A stretch of DNA of 64,000 nt, from assembly GCA_050952225.1 (NCBI GenBank), contig JBMNKL010000002.1, positions 1 through 64,000 on the forward strand, in the 5' to 3' direction. A model generated the notes under the pieces. It had not been told where the DNA came from. It worked only from the letters and a program-made list of their open reading frames with translations, and did no database searches. Of this stretch, positions 1-9,993 are shown piece after piece (the first letter of the stretch is position 1; every line of letters starts with the position of its first letter). The position numbers and the translations under genes are program-made. The stretch comes from JBMNKL01 sp050952225. GTDB taxonomy: Bacteria; Bacillota; Clostridia; Acetivibrionales; DTU013.

Positions 1-556
1 CACCCGATTAGTGCCAGCCGCTTGGAGAAGCAATCGGATATATCCCGGTTTGCTTTCCGCTATTCCCACGCTCCCCGGCATGATACTGCTGCGCGGATTT
101 GAAACTCTTGCATTCGAGCGACGGATCAAGTCCGCCCAAATACGCAAATCGGGCAAAAATCCAGCATATATATCAGGTATTTCGTGCGGTATGACGAACG
201 ATTACTTCCTCTTTTGATATCCCTGCATGTGCGGCAACGGCATCCAAATCAGGTCCGTATTTCCGCCATAACAAACCGGTATCCGAAAAGTCCGGGATTT
301 ATATTCTGTTTCTGCGGAAAGCCTTTTTAATATTTTGCGTACTTGCCTGGTTATTCTCCTATAGTTGTCACCCGTACGTCATAAAATACTAAAAGCGCAC
401 GGTATGACGGTACGGATTCTATGTATCCTTCTATATTGCTTGCATTAAGCTTTGATGCAGAGCAATCACTTTTTTGTTAAGATCAGGGTCGATTCGATCC
501 CCAAGAATTACGGAAATTGCCGAGTCTCCGACAGGAACAATACTGTGTTCAATCAT
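1..556 (-). pseudogene. pxpB: 5-oxoprolinase subunit PxpB (KipI family), multiply frameshifted, runs off left edge
   Basis: PxpB is a subunit of the bacterial ATP-dependent 5-oxoprolinase PxpABC; the B. subtilis homologue is called KipI. Read on the minus strand from an ATG at 554-556, with an AAGGGG ribosome binding site just upstream, the protein begins MIEHSIVPVGDSAISVILGD, a typical PxpB start. It meets a stop near 429, but the frames that follow carry family hallmarks in the right order: SVPSYRALLVFYD, IPVCYGG, KYGPDLDAVAAHAGISKEEV, RHT, YLGGLDPSLE and TGIYPIASPSGW. At least four frame changes are needed within 556 bp, so as written no protein is made. Whether this is gene decay or poor sequence near a contig end cannot be settled here. 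The partner pxpC would lie to the left, outside the window. Confidence 0.8.
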
Positions 557-918
557 AGGCTATACCCCTTCTTTCCCATACCTGTGACTTTATTATTCCC
601 ATGCAAATATCGTTGAAACGATTTTCATGATAAATGTTATAGTTACTTTATGTGTTATTGTTACAGTTCAATTATTATTATAATCGAGCAAGACGTTATG
701 TCAATCTTTATTTTTTTAATTTCCCCGCTTTGGAAGGTTAGCGCTTGACTTATCCTAAAATAGATATGCAGCCTATATGCCCGTATTCATACTCTCAAGC
801 CAAATCTGCATTATTGGCTATTTTTTCTGTAACCTATTGGTTCGTGCCGGAATATATTTATACTATCGATAAGTAAATGATTACCATGATTGTGCAGGGA
901 CATGAGGAGGTGTTTTTA
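557..918. other. Intergenic spacer between divergent pxpB remnant and small peptide gene
   Basis: AT-rich spacer of 362 bp. It must hold the start signals of the pxpB remnant (leftward) and of the small peptide gene (rightward). Apart from the possible rightward promoter at 837-864, I see no further gene, repeat or structured RNA. Confidence 0.5.
837..864 (+). promoter_or_regulatory. Possible promoter of the 41-residue peptide gene
   Basis: TTGGTT (837-842) and TATACT (859-864) are separated by 16 bp and lie about 55 bp before the ATG at 919. The match to the vegetative consensus is moderate. A sporulation sigma factor cannot be excluded. Confidence 0.35.
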
Positions 919-1044
919 ATGTCGGACAGGGGAGGAGTGCTCGGCAGCTTTTTTAATGATGACTGCGCCATTTTGTTCTTCATACTCGTTTTCCTTTTAT
1001 TATTCGTATGCCCGCGCGGTCGTGTATTCTGCGACCCCAAATAG
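919..1044 (+). CDS. Small single-span hydrophobic protein, 41 aa
   Basis: A short open frame starts at ATG 919 behind a near-perfect ribosome binding site (GAGGAGG at 904-910, spacing 8) and ends at TAG 1042-1044. The 41 residues begin MSDRGGVLGSFFNDDCAI, run into one strongly hydrophobic helix (about residues 17-31, ILFFILVFLLLFV) and end in a short basic, Cys-containing tail. It has its own terminator 37 bp downstream. Clostridia and bacilli encode many tiny proteins of this shape (acidic, Gly-rich start plus one Phe/Leu-rich helix), some made during sporulation; similarity to that group is my inference. The function is unknown. Confidence 0.7.
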   Translation: MSDRGGVLGSFFNDDCAILFFILVFLLLFVCPRGRVFCDPK

Positions 1045-1080
1045 GTCTTTGGAAAAGCGGATATCCGAAAATATACTTGA

Positions 1081-1107
1081 AAAAGCTCGATCATTTCGAG
1101 CTTTTTT
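1081..1107. terminator. Bidirectional Rho-independent terminator (peptide gene and uvrA)
   Basis: An 11-bp perfect stem (AAAAAGCTCGA at 1081-1091 and TCGAGCTTTTT at 1097-1107) with a 5-nt loop is flanked by A and T runs, so it can end transcripts from both sides. It sits 37 bp after the small gene and only 6 bp after the uvrA stop codon. Confidence 0.85.
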
Positions 1108-1112
1108 TATTT

Positions 1113-3944
1113 CAAACCCCTCTCAGTACCTTTCTGAGAAACTGTCCAGTGTAAGACTGCTCCATCCGCGCGACATCCTCCGGGGTGCCCTCGGCTATCA
1201 CATAGCCTCCCCTTCCGCCGCCTTCCGGTCCCAAGTCTATGATGTGGTCCGCAGTTTTTATCACATCCAGGTTGTGCTCAATAACAATAACGGTATTGCC
1301 GGCGTCGACGAAGCCTGTGAAGAATATTTACAAGCCGGTGCACGTCGGCCATATGGAGGCCGGTAGTAGGCTCATCAAGGATATAAAGCGTTCTTCCGGT
1401 CGCCCGTTTTGAAAGCTCGGAAGCCAGCTTGATCCTCTGGGCTTCGCCGCCCGACAGCGTGGTTGACGGCTGTCCCACCTTTATATAACCCAGCCCGACG
1501 TCATAGAGAGTCTCCAGCTTTCTCCTGACCTTGGGAATATTCCTGAAAAATTCCAGCGCATCTTCCACGGTCATTTCAAGCACATCCGCAGATGTTTTTC
1601 CCCTTGTACCTGACATCCAGGGTTTCCCTGTTGTAGCGTTTTCCCTTGCATACCTCGCATGGGACGTAGACATCCGGCAAAAAGTGCATTTCAATCTTGA
1701 TAATCCCGTCACCGCTGCATGCCTCGCACCGGCCGCCCTTGACGTTGAAACTGAACCTGCCGGTCTTGTAGCCCCTGATTTTGGCCTCCGCCGTGCTCGC
1801 GTACACTTCCCTGATCAGGTCGAAAACGCCCGTATAAGTCGCCGGATTGGACCTTGGCGTCCTGCCTATCGGGGACTGGTCGATATTTATCACCTTGTCC
1901 AGGTGCTCTGTCCCAAGAATCGCATCGTGGCTGCCCGCCCTGGTCCTGGCGCCGTTAAGCTCGGCAGCGAGCTTTTTATAAAGTATCTCGTTGATAAGGG
2001 AACTTTTCCCGAGCCCGATACGCCGGTCACTACCGTAAACACGCCTAACGGTATATCAACATTTATGCTTTTAAGGTTGTTTTCCCTGGCTCCGATTATT
2101 TTAAGCCATTTCCCGTTCGGCTTCCGCCTCTCCGCCGGCACCTCGATCGACTTTTTACCGCTCAGGTACAAGCCTGTCTGGCTATTTTCACACGCCTTTA
2201 TTTCATCTATGGTGCCCTGTGCGACGACATATCCGCCATGGATGCCGGGTCCCGGCCCCATGTCTATGATATGGTCGGCAGCGTACATGGTTTCCTCGTC
2301 ATGCTCCACCACTATGAGCGTATTTCCCAGGTCCCTCAGCCTGGCAAGAGTCTTCAGGAGCCTTCCGTTGTCCCGCTGGTGCAAACCTATACTGGGCTCG
2401 TCAAGGATATAGAGCACTCCCATCAGGCCGGATCCTATCTGCGTGGCAAGCCTTATGCGCTGCGCTTCCCCACCTGAAAGCGTCCCGGAGGACCTGGCCA
2501 GCGTCAGGTAATCCAGCCCGACATCCGCAAGGAAACCGATTCTCGCATTAATCTCCTTCAAGATCTGGTGCGCGATCATGTTTTCCCGCTCGGAGAGAAC
2601 CAGGTTATCGAAGAATTTCTTTATTTCTTCCACGGGCTTGCAGGTCAGCTCATAAATATTCAGTCCTCCTACCGTCACAGCCAGGCTCTCCTTTTTAAGC
2701 CTTGCCCCGTTGCACTCCGGGCAGGGATTGTTGCTCATGAATCCCTCGTAGTACTGCTTCATCCCGTCGGACTGGGTTTCCTTGTAGCGTCGCTGCATGC
2801 TGTTGATGACGCCTTCAAACGGGGCCGTGAAAGACCCGCTTCCATATTCCCTGTCATATTCTATCCTTATTTTTTCGCCCTTTGTGCCATAAAGTATTAT
2901 GTCCATGATATGGTCCGGAAGCTTGTTGACCGGAGTCGACGTTTTAAACCCGTAATGCTTTGCCAGGGCATTAAGATACATCCTGGAATAACTGTCGCCG
3001 TTTTCGAAATTCCATCCGCCCACCTTTATAGCGCCTTCTTCCAGCGATTTTGTACGGTCGGGCACCACGAGATCGGGGTCTATTTCCAAAAGCGTACCCA
3101 GTCCGCTGCACGACGGGCATGCGCCGTAAGGGTTGTTAAAGGAAAACATCCTCGGCGTAAGCTCCTCGATGCTTATCCCGCAGTCGGTGCAGGCAAAATT
3201 CTGGCTGAACAGCATTTCCCTCCCGCCGACCACATCCACGACCAATAAGCCTCCGCTCAGGCGCAGCGCAGTCTCCATGGAATCCGCAAGGCGTTTTTCA
3301 ATTCCCGGCTTGATGATAAGCCTGTCCACCACGATTTCAATCGTATGCTTCCTGTTTTTGTCAAGCGTGATTTCTTCATTGACGTCACGCACTTCACCGT
3401 CGACCCTTATCCGTACGTACCCGTTCTTGCGGGCGTCGTCTATCAGCTTGTGGTATTCGCCCTTCCTTCCCCTGACAACGGGGGCGAGCAGTTGGATCCT
3501 CGCGCCTTCCTCCAGCCCGGCGACGGCGTCCACCATCTGGTCTACCGTTTGCTGCGCAATCACCTTCCCGCACCTGTGGCAGTGAGGCACGCCTATGCGC
3601 GCATATAAAAGCCTGAGATAATCATATATCTCCGTAACGGTGCCAACGGTAGACCTGGGGTTTCTGCTGGTTGTTTTCTGGTCGATAGAAATGGCAGGCG
3701 ACAACCCGTCTATATAGTCAACATCCGGCTTTTCCATCTGCCCGAGAAATTGCCTTGCATACGCGGAAAGCGATTCGACATAGCGCCGCTGCCCTTCCGC
3801 GTAAATGGTATCGAAGGCCAGCGATGATTTTCCGGAACCGCTGAGTCCCGTGATCACCACCAGCTTGTCCCTGGGTATTTCAACGTCAATGTTCTTAAGG
3901 TTATGCTCCCTTGCGCCCTTTACAAATATACTGCTCTTGCTCAT
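1113..3944 (-). CDS. uvrA: Excinuclease ABC subunit A (UvrA), three frameshifts
   Basis: UvrA is the DNA damage-sensing ATPase of nucleotide excision repair and hands damaged DNA to UvrB. The start is ATG 3944 behind AAGGTG. In order one sees Walker A GLSGSGKSS (about residues 34-42), a zinc module with CHRC, a second Cys pair CTDC...CPSC, ABC signature LSGGEAQRIRLATQ, Walker B YILDEPSIGLH, a second Walker A, a zinc finger CEAC...CEVC, signature LSGGEAQRIKLASEL and Walker B LYILDEPTTGLH. The total of about 944 residues is normal for the family. The frame breaks near 2006 (one A missing from an A run in the second Walker A), 1600 and 1335, each time continuing with correct UvrA sequence. It is probably intact in the real organism. 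Promoter and LexA box are listed separately. Confidence 0.95.
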
Positions 3945-4031
3945 CAGCTACACCTTTTCCTGCGAAATCGGCATAATTCTTCTTATTGGAAAATCAACTT
4001 TTCAAATCCATTCTAACAAATGCACTTTCAT

Positions 4032-4060
4032 ATTATAACCAATGCCGAAGGAAAATGCAA
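4032..4060 (-). promoter_or_regulatory. uvrA promoter
   Basis: Minus strand: TTGCAT (4055-4060) and TATAAT (4032-4037) with the ideal 17-bp spacer, about 88 bp before the uvrA start. The -35 box overlaps the LexA box. Confidence 0.8.
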
Positions 4061-4071
4061 ACATTTGTTCG
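4058..4071. promoter_or_regulatory. LexA (DinR) operator of uvrA
   Basis: The minus strand reads CGAACAAATGTTTG, a close match to the Firmicutes SOS box CGAAC-N4-GTTCG. It covers the -35 region, where bound LexA would block RNA polymerase until DNA damage triggers LexA cleavage. uvrB has the same arrangement. Confidence 0.8.
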
Positions 4072-4180
4072 ATATTTTTTATTTTATTTTTTACTCTTTG
4101 ACGACCAATTGCCTGTCATCCACCTCTCACAGCAACTGTGACCCTCCGGTATCCATGCAGTCTGCAGGAAGCATTTCCCC

Positions 4181-4227
4181 CTGAAAATAAAATAAAAGGG
4201 CCTCGAGGAAACTTCCCTCAAGCCCTT
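4181..4227 (-). terminator. Terminator of the MCP / small protein operon
   Basis: Minus strand: AAGGGCTTGAGG pairs with CCTCGAGGCCCTT (one bulge) and is followed by a T-rich tract TTTTATTTTATTTT. It begins 13 bp after the stop codon of the gene at 4241-4633. Confidence 0.8.
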
Positions 4228-4240
4228 ATCCTTCGGATGG

Positions 4241-4633
4241 TCACAGTCCCAGTGTTTTCATCCATTCAAGGGCCTCTTCGCGTGTCCTGAAATATTCGAC
4301 GATAATACCCTCGGCTTTCGAAGCCTGCTGGTGCCTTTTTGCCTGTACCTTTATCGCGGCAAGCCCTCCCGCAACGAATCCAAACGCAATACATCCGGCT
4401 TCCTCGCAAAGCTTATGCATCCTGGCAAATTCTTGCTGCGTCTCCTCGTCAAAAATAGGGTCCATCTTTTCGATCATCGGTATATAGCCCCATTTCCCCC
4501 CAAAGCTTTTCCCCTTGCTGACAACATACTCGGTCACTTTCCTTACGTCGCTCGCGGTAGCCTGTCCGATTCCTTCGGTATTCACTATCTTCCTTCCCGG
4601 GACTTCATAAATATTAAGTTTCCACTCTGCCAT
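4241..4633 (-). CDS. Small cytoplasmic protein of unknown function, 130 aa
   Basis: A 130-residue soluble protein starts at ATG 4633 behind AGGGGGG. It has no signal peptide or membrane helix. An alternating strand/helix pattern and the ending FRTREEALEWMKTLGL recall single-domain STAS/SpoIIAA-like proteins, which often finish with an EALEWL helix. That resemblance is weak and by eye. Two cysteines lie mid-chain (LCEEAGCIAFGF). It follows the chemoreceptor-like gene by 18 bp and shares its terminator, so the two are probably co-transcribed, and a role with that receptor is possible. I do not recognise a catalytic motif. Confidence 0.7.
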   Translation of the reverse strand: MAEWKLNIYEVPGRKIVNTEGIGQATASDVRKVTEYVVSKGKSFGGKWGYIPMIEKMDPIFDEETQQEFARMHKLCEEAGCIAFGFVAGGLAAIKVQAKRHQQASKAEGIIVEYFRTREEALEWMKTLGL

Positions 4634-4651
4634 ACAAATAACCCCCCTGAT

Positions 4652-5794
4652 TTATTGTTTTAGACGCTCACGTCGGTATCTAAGTCTTTCAAGGATGCCT
4701 GTGAGCTTTTCCGATATACTGTCTATGCCGGCCTTTATGCTTCTTATTTTGTCTTCCCCGTCGCTCGAAGCAAGAGAAATGCTGTCAATGGAGGCGAGTA
4801 CATTGTCCACTGAGGCAAGCAGCTCCTTGGATGTTTGGTCGAATCCATTTACTATATCGCTAATACACAAAGCATCATTACTATATTTTTTAGCTATATC
4901 CAGCATGGAGGCATAATCACTGTTTACGTCGGTCGACATAAACTCAAGAATCTTGTTGGAGCATACCGAAAGATTGCTAACAGAATTCTCAACCTTGGTT
5001 ATTATCTGCTGTATTTTTGATACGGTCAGCTTGGACTGCTCCGCGAGCTTTCTCACCTCATCGGCAACCACTGCAAATCCTTTTCCCGCTTCACCGGCTC
5101 TGGCCGCTTCAATATTGGCATTCAAGGCAAGGAGGTTGGTTTGGGAGGTTATCTTTATGATGGATTCGGATAATACAGATATCTGTTCCACTACTTTAGC
5201 CTCTTCGATAGCATTCTCAAGCTGCTGCTTCGTTTCAGCAAATATTTGATACGCCTTTTGCTGGGATGTCACCACTCTGCTGTTCATTTCCTGCGCCCTT
5301 TTGTTTATTTCATCCGCTATCTGTACTCCTTGCGATGTCGTGTTGGTAATATTTCGCGCAGAACCAACAATATCCAGTGTCGCTGCCGCTATATTCTCGG
5401 ATGTTTCGGCAGTCTCCTTCATCATTTCCATCAGGTTTCCCGAATCGGCGCCTAAGCTGTCAATATCCTTTTTTAACAACTCCATTTCACTGCGGCTGTT
5501 TTCCACGATTTCAGCAATGTCCTTGATTATGCCTTCGGATTCACCTGATGATATGCAGTTGTCTTCCTGTTCCGGGTTATCTTGAAGTTTGTGTGTCTCT
5601 TTTAATGCTGAGCGGTTTGCAATGAACTGAAATGTATTAGCTGCGAGTACCGAAAAAGAAAGTGCCAGAATAACCAATTCCAAGAGCTTGTTTCCGCTGA
5701 CCAGAATAACCGTTAAACATGAGAGAAATAAAATGACATGAAGCGCTTCCGACACAATCAGTATAAACAACTGTTTACTCTTTAGTTCTCCCAT
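4652..5794 (-). CDS. Methyl-accepting chemotaxis-type receptor without sensor or HAMP domain, 380 aa
   Basis: Receptors of this family signal to the CheA/CheW kinase complex through a long cytoplasmic coiled-coil hairpin. Here two hydrophobic segments (about residues 9-31 and 38-57) are separated by only a few residues, so there is no extracellular ligand-binding domain, and no HAMP domain is seen. The rest is heptad-rich, with the highly conserved hairpin tip motif NANIEAARAGEAGKGFAVVA and DEVRKLAEQS. The protein ends RRERLKQ and has no CheR-docking pentapeptide. ATG 5794 follows AAGGAAA. No flagellar or other chemotaxis gene is nearby. It may sense membrane state or an intracellular signal, or act outside motility. 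Confidence 0.9.
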   Translation of the reverse strand: MGELKSKQLFILIVSEALHVILFLSCLTVILVSGNKLLELVILALSFSVLAANTFQFIANRSALKETHKLQDNPEQEDNCISSGESEGIIKDIAEIVENSRSEMELLKKDIDSLGADSGNLMEMMKETAETSENIAAATLDIVGSARNITNTTSQGVQIADEINKRAQEMNSRVVTSQQKAYQIFAETKQQLENAIEEAKVVEQISVLSESIIKITSQTNLLALNANIEAARAGEAGKGFAVVADEVRKLAEQSKLTVSKIQQIITKVENSVSNLSVCSNKILEFMSTDVNSDYASMLDIAKKYSNDALCISDIVNGFDQTSKELLASVDNVLASIDSISLASSDGEDKIRSIKAGIDSISEKLTGILERLRYRRERLKQ

Positions 5795-5912
5795 TTGACA
5801 AGTTTCCTTTCTTTCGTTTTGTTCGGATACATAAAGGGAGCTACATTTTTTGCATGAAGAATAAACAGCAAATCCTGATACGTCTTATGCATCTGTTAAC
5901 TATTATACTATA

Positions 5913-5941
5913 ATTTTATATCACGTAGTGTTATTTTTCAA
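5913..5941 (-). promoter_or_regulatory. Possible promoter of the MCP-like operon
   Basis: Minus strand: TTGAAA (5936-5941) and TAAAAT (5913-5918) with a 17-bp spacer, about 120 bp before the start codon. No clear sigma-D (motility) promoter was seen. Confidence 0.5.
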
Positions 5942-6011
5942 CCAATTTCAACATAATTCGGCATCTTGCATCTTCAATGTTCCATATTATACGCCCTCGA
6001 TGCCGCTCTTC

Positions 6012-8005
6012 CTAACGGCGCGCAGATTTCAATCCTTTAAGTTCCTGAAGCCTGTCCCTGAGCGAAGCAGCCCTTTCAAACTGCAAATCTCTTGCCGCTT
6101 CCCTCATTTCCTTCTCCAGCTTTTCCATAAGCGCCGAAATCTCGGCTTCGCTCCATTTCGCCGGCTTTAAGGTCATATGAATACTCTGCTTCCTCCTCGG
6201 CCGTCCTGAGGGTCTCCAGCACGTCCCTGACGCCCTTCTGCACTGTCGTCGGCGTAATTCCGTGCTCCAGGTTGTACTCCATTTGGATTTTTCTTCTCCT
6301 GTTCGTCTCGCTGATTGCCCTGCGCATTGAATCGGTCACCGTGTCCGCGTACATTATGACGGTTCCTTCCACATGCCTTGCCGCCCTTCCGATGGTCTGT
6401 ATGAGGGACGTCTCGGAGCGCAGGAAACCTTCCTTGTCCGCATCCAGTATGGCTACGAGCGAAACTTCTGGAAGATCAAGGCCTTCCCTGAGAAGGTTTA
6501 TGCCAACCAACACGTCAAAGACGCCCAGCCTTAAGTTTCTTATCAGCTCCATCCTCTCAAGCGTATCTACATCGGAATGCAGGTATTCCACCTTTAAGTC
6601 AAGATCTTTCAGGTATGCTGTCAGGTCCTCGGCCATTTTCTTTGTCAGCGTTGTAACAAGCACCCGTTGCTGTTTTTCGACCCTTTTGGCAATCTCCCCG
6701 ATAAGGTCGTCTATCTGGCCTTTTACAGGACGCACAATGACTTCCGGGTCCACCAATCCCGTCGGCCTGATTATCTGCTCGACTATCTGCTGAGAATGCT
6801 GCTTCTCGTATGTGCCCGGCGTCGCACTGACATATATGGCCTGCTTCACTTTGCTCTCAAATTCATCGAATCTCAAGGGGCGGTTGTCAAATGCCGACGG
6901 CAGCCTGAACCCGTATTCGACCAGCGATTCCTTCCGTGACCGGTCGCCGTTGTACATGCCCCCTATCTGCGGAATGGTAACATGGGATTCGTCGATAATC
7001 ACAAGCATATCCTCGGGAAAATAATCCAGCAGCGTGTACGGGGGGCTGCCCGGAGCCCGGCCGCTGATATGCCTCGAGTAGTTTTCGATGCCCTGGCAGA
7101 AACCAATCTCCCGGAGCATTTCCAGGTCGTACCTCGTTCTCTGCTCCAATCTCTGGGCTTCCAGCAGCTTGTCTTGCTCCCTGAGTTCCCGGAGCCTCTC
7201 GTCCAGTTCCTGTTCGATCGATGTTATGGCTCTCAGCATTTTCTGCCTGGTCGTGGCGTAATGGTTGGCCGGAAAAATCGCGGCATGAGTCCTGGTTCCA
7301 AGTATTTCACCGGTGAGGTAATTCACCTCGGAAATACGCTCGATCTCATCGCCAAAAAACTCCACCCTCAGCACGCGCTCGGATGAATCCGGCGGGAAAA
7401 TCTCCAGCACGTCACCCCTGACCCTGAACTTTCCCCGCCTGAAATCTATCTCGTTCCTCTCGTACTGGATATCCACCAGCTTTCGTATTACATCGTCCCT
7501 GTCCTCTTTGCATGCCCGGTCTCAGCGAAAGCATCAGGTCCGTATAATCCTCCGGATCGCCTAAGCCGTAAATGCATGATACACTCGCCACAATTATCAC
7601 GTCGCGCCGCTCGAAAAGCGCCGCTGTCGCGGAGTGCCTCAGCTTGTCGATTTCATCGTTTATGGAAGAATCCTTTTCGATATAGGTATCAGTCGATGGC
7701 TATATAAGCTTCCGGCTGGTAATAATCATAGTAGCTTACAAAATACTCCACCGAGTTATTGCGGGAAAAACTCCCTGAATTCGGCACATAATTGGCGCCG
7801 CAAGCGTTTTATTGTGCGCAATGACAAGCGTAGGCCGCTGGACACGCTCGATAATATTCGCCATGGTAAAGGTTTTTCCGGAACCGGTCACTCCCATCAG
7901 GGTCTGGTGCCTGTAACCCCTGTTTAGCCCTTTTACCAGTCTTTCAACAGCTTCCGGCTGGTCACCGCACATTTTATATTCGGATACGATCTTGAATTCC
8001 GCCAT
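6012..8005 (-). CDS. uvrB: Excinuclease ABC subunit B (UvrB), five frameshifts
   Basis: UvrB is the helicase-like core of nucleotide excision repair; it loads on damage through UvrA and recruits UvrC. ATG 8005 follows CAGGAGG. Visible features are Walker A GVTGSGKTFT, the beta-hairpin region YYDYYQPEAY, KDSSINDEIDKLRHSAT, SVSCIYGLG, the helicase motifs DESHVTIPQ and RAARHVEG, and a C-terminal UVR domain (EKEMREAARDLQFERAA). The span of about 665 residues is normal for UvrB. The frame breaks near 7796, 7762, 7700, 7504 and 6180; at each point the neighbouring frame continues the family sequence after removing one base. Four breaks fall within 300 bp, suggesting locally poor sequence rather than true loss of an important gene. 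Confidence 0.95.
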
Positions 8006-8031
8006 ATTGCCTCCTGTTTCATACGGTATAT

Positions 8032-8059
8032 ATTATAACATATACCCTTTTGTATGCAA
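8032..8059 (-). promoter_or_regulatory. uvrB promoter
   Basis: Minus strand: TTGCAT (8054-8059) and TATAAT (8032-8037), 16-bp spacer, 26 bp before the uvrB ATG. The -35 box overlaps a LexA box. Confidence 0.8.
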
Positions 8060-8070
8060 ACACATGTTCT
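8057..8070. promoter_or_regulatory. LexA (DinR) operator of uvrB
   Basis: The minus strand reads AGAACATGTGTTTG, matching GAAC-N4-GTTY. It has the same position relative to the -35 box as the site at uvrA. Confidence 0.75.
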
Positions 8071-8167
8071 GACTTTTTCATGCATACCCGGCATCATTTT
8101 TTTGTTATAAAAACGGTGGGTACAGGCGCAAATTTACGCCATGCCCGCCCATTTTCACAGCAACCTT

Positions 8168-9137
8168 TCAGATTCTTTTCGTTATTATCATTCCGTATAC
8201 CATCAGCGTGTTTTCTTTACGCGCCAATTCAACGGTAAAGCAATCTTCGGCTCCTATAAACTGGCAGCAGGTATCATAAGGCTCCGTCGGAACAAGTTTG
8301 CCCTTCGAAAGATTCCGCATCAGGACGGGCAATACCTTCGCGTCAATATGGCATTTGAAAGCGTTAATGCTGCTGTCATCCAACCCCTTCAATCCTAAAA
8401 AGCCCGGCATGACAACCATTTTATAAGCATGGCCGTAATCGCGCAGCCATATTGCCCTAATAAACTCAACCGCCTTATTATAACTTGCGTATGGCATCCT
8501 GACATGGTACGGCCTGGGCGTGAAAACCCTTCCGTCCCACTTATATGCGAAGCTGTCCCTGACATGGTAACTGGTTTCGTCTAGAGCGAGAACTTCGCTG
8601 CCCTCCCGGGTACCGCTTTCGACAACAATCTCCGCTATTTCATCGCCGTCTATATCCTCAACCTCCATGCTGCCGTGGAAAAAACTCCTGTTGCTGTGCC
8701 ATACCCGGCGTACTCCATTCGCGTCCCAGTCAAAAACATGTATGTCAATATCATGCTCATGGCTCAATACTCGTCGAAACAACAAGTTCCGGGAAGCCGT
8801 CGCCATCGGTATCGGCTGCCGCCGAATTATCTATGATTCCCGCCCGCCCCGGCAGGTCGGAGTTATCCGTGAAATGCAGCCAACAATGTTCTATGCCTTT
8901 ACCATTTGCTTTGACAATTAAAACCGCCGAATCGGGAGGCAATGGTGCAAACCGTGAAAGGCCTATTACCGCCTCATTTAAACCATCGTGATCGAAATCT
9001 TCGTACAGTACGAATTGGATTGTCGAGCCTTCCGGTATTATTGCCGCTATATAATCGGAAAGCCGTATATTGCCTTTGTTGATTTTCCTGCAGGTAGTTT
9101 TTTGCTTGCCGGTGCCGCCGTCTTTTTTCCCAGTCAT
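8168..9137 (-). CDS. FG-GAP/VCBS-like repeat protein, one frameshift
   Basis: A protein of about 323 residues with several acidic calcium-binding-type loops, each followed by a short strand: DFDHDGLNEAVIGL, DTDGDGFPELVV, DWDANGV and DIDGDEIAEIVV. Such repeats usually build beta-propellers of the integrin-alpha type. The C-terminal third has no such repeats and carries a pair of cysteines (DTCCQFIGAEDC). I chose ATG 9137 because AGGA lies 6 nt upstream; a further ATG in frame (9149) lacks a site. No signal peptide is visible, unusual for this fold. The frame breaks near 8765 in the middle of a repeat. It is last in a minus-strand group with the WG-repeat lipoprotein and HD protein. Function unknown. 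Confidence 0.7.
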
Positions 9138-9306
9138 AACAGTCCTCATTTTCGTTCATGTATAAGCTTGCTATACCAATATATTCACCTGCATTACTTT
9201 TTGCGATGTAAAAAGCGCAGCGATTATTGATATGTAACTAGTGCAGGCGCCGGTTTACCCGCTTTATGCCCTAAGTTGCGCTATGCCCGCATGTCCTTGA
9301 AAATAG

Positions 9307-9973
9307 TCAAATTCCCCGCAATTCATAAAACACCAGGTGCTTTTCGCCCAGCGGCTTATGACTGGTATCGGTATTATATGCATAGCTCCATTCCGCCAAT
9401 ATCGTCCTGCCTTCATTTAATTCGTCCCTGAACCTGCCTCGGATGATTGATGCGCTCTTAACCAGTTCCTCTATTTCATGAGGGTTAAGAAAAGCATCGT
9501 CCCCAAATACCTCCATCCCGCCGATATACGGGTTCAGGCCCGTACGCCGTGCATCACCGGCCAAATGCTTTTGCAGCCGGCTTGTCTTTTCAACAGGGAT
9601 AATAATCGATACATTCTTTTTGCCATAAGTCACAAGATTCCATAAATCCTTTTCAACCGCTTCAATCACGGTTCTGCGGCTGTTAATGTCAAGTCACGCC
9701 GCTCTTTTCAGCAATAAAATACGGGTAATAGACAACCATCCCGTTTTCACCGTATTGCTCAAGAAATGAAATGCCCTTCTTTACGGCCTCATCCGCAGGT
9801 ACGCCGACTGCTCTCGGAAGGTTCAGGTCATTTCCGTCTTCCAGCGCCACCCTTACCGTCCATAACAAATTACCGTCGAGGACGGTGTCCGCGGTAAACT
9901 TCCTCCAGGGTACCGCCGGAAGATTTATTGACTTTAGTTCATAAAACCCGATATACTTGTTCATATATACCAT
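9307..9973 (-). CDS. Unrecognised soluble protein, about 222 aa, one frameshift
   Basis: Two open segments (9973-9689 and 9669-9307) join into one protein once a frame change near 9692 is allowed: ...YPYFIAEKSGV then LDINSRRTVIEAVEKDLW. The first half includes NLLWTVRVALEDGNDLNLPR. The second ends with AEWSYAYNTDTSHKPLGEKH. No signal peptide, membrane helix or catalytic signature is evident, and I do not recognise the family. An upstream TTG (9982) is in frame, but ATG 9973 or ATG 9964 is more likely. It starts 20 bp after the HD-domain gene and so is probably co-transcribed and translationally linked with it. Confidence 0.6.
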
Positions 9974-9993
9974 TCCGGTCAATCATCCTGCTA

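Noticed and set aside
11..217. Plus-strand open frame of 68 codons at the left edge
   Set aside because: Antisense to the pxpB remnant, whose family motifs are readable on the minus strand.
1531..2412. Long plus-strand open frame of 293 codons
   Set aside because: It lies antisense to uvrA, whose motifs are clear; it has no ribosome site or family features.
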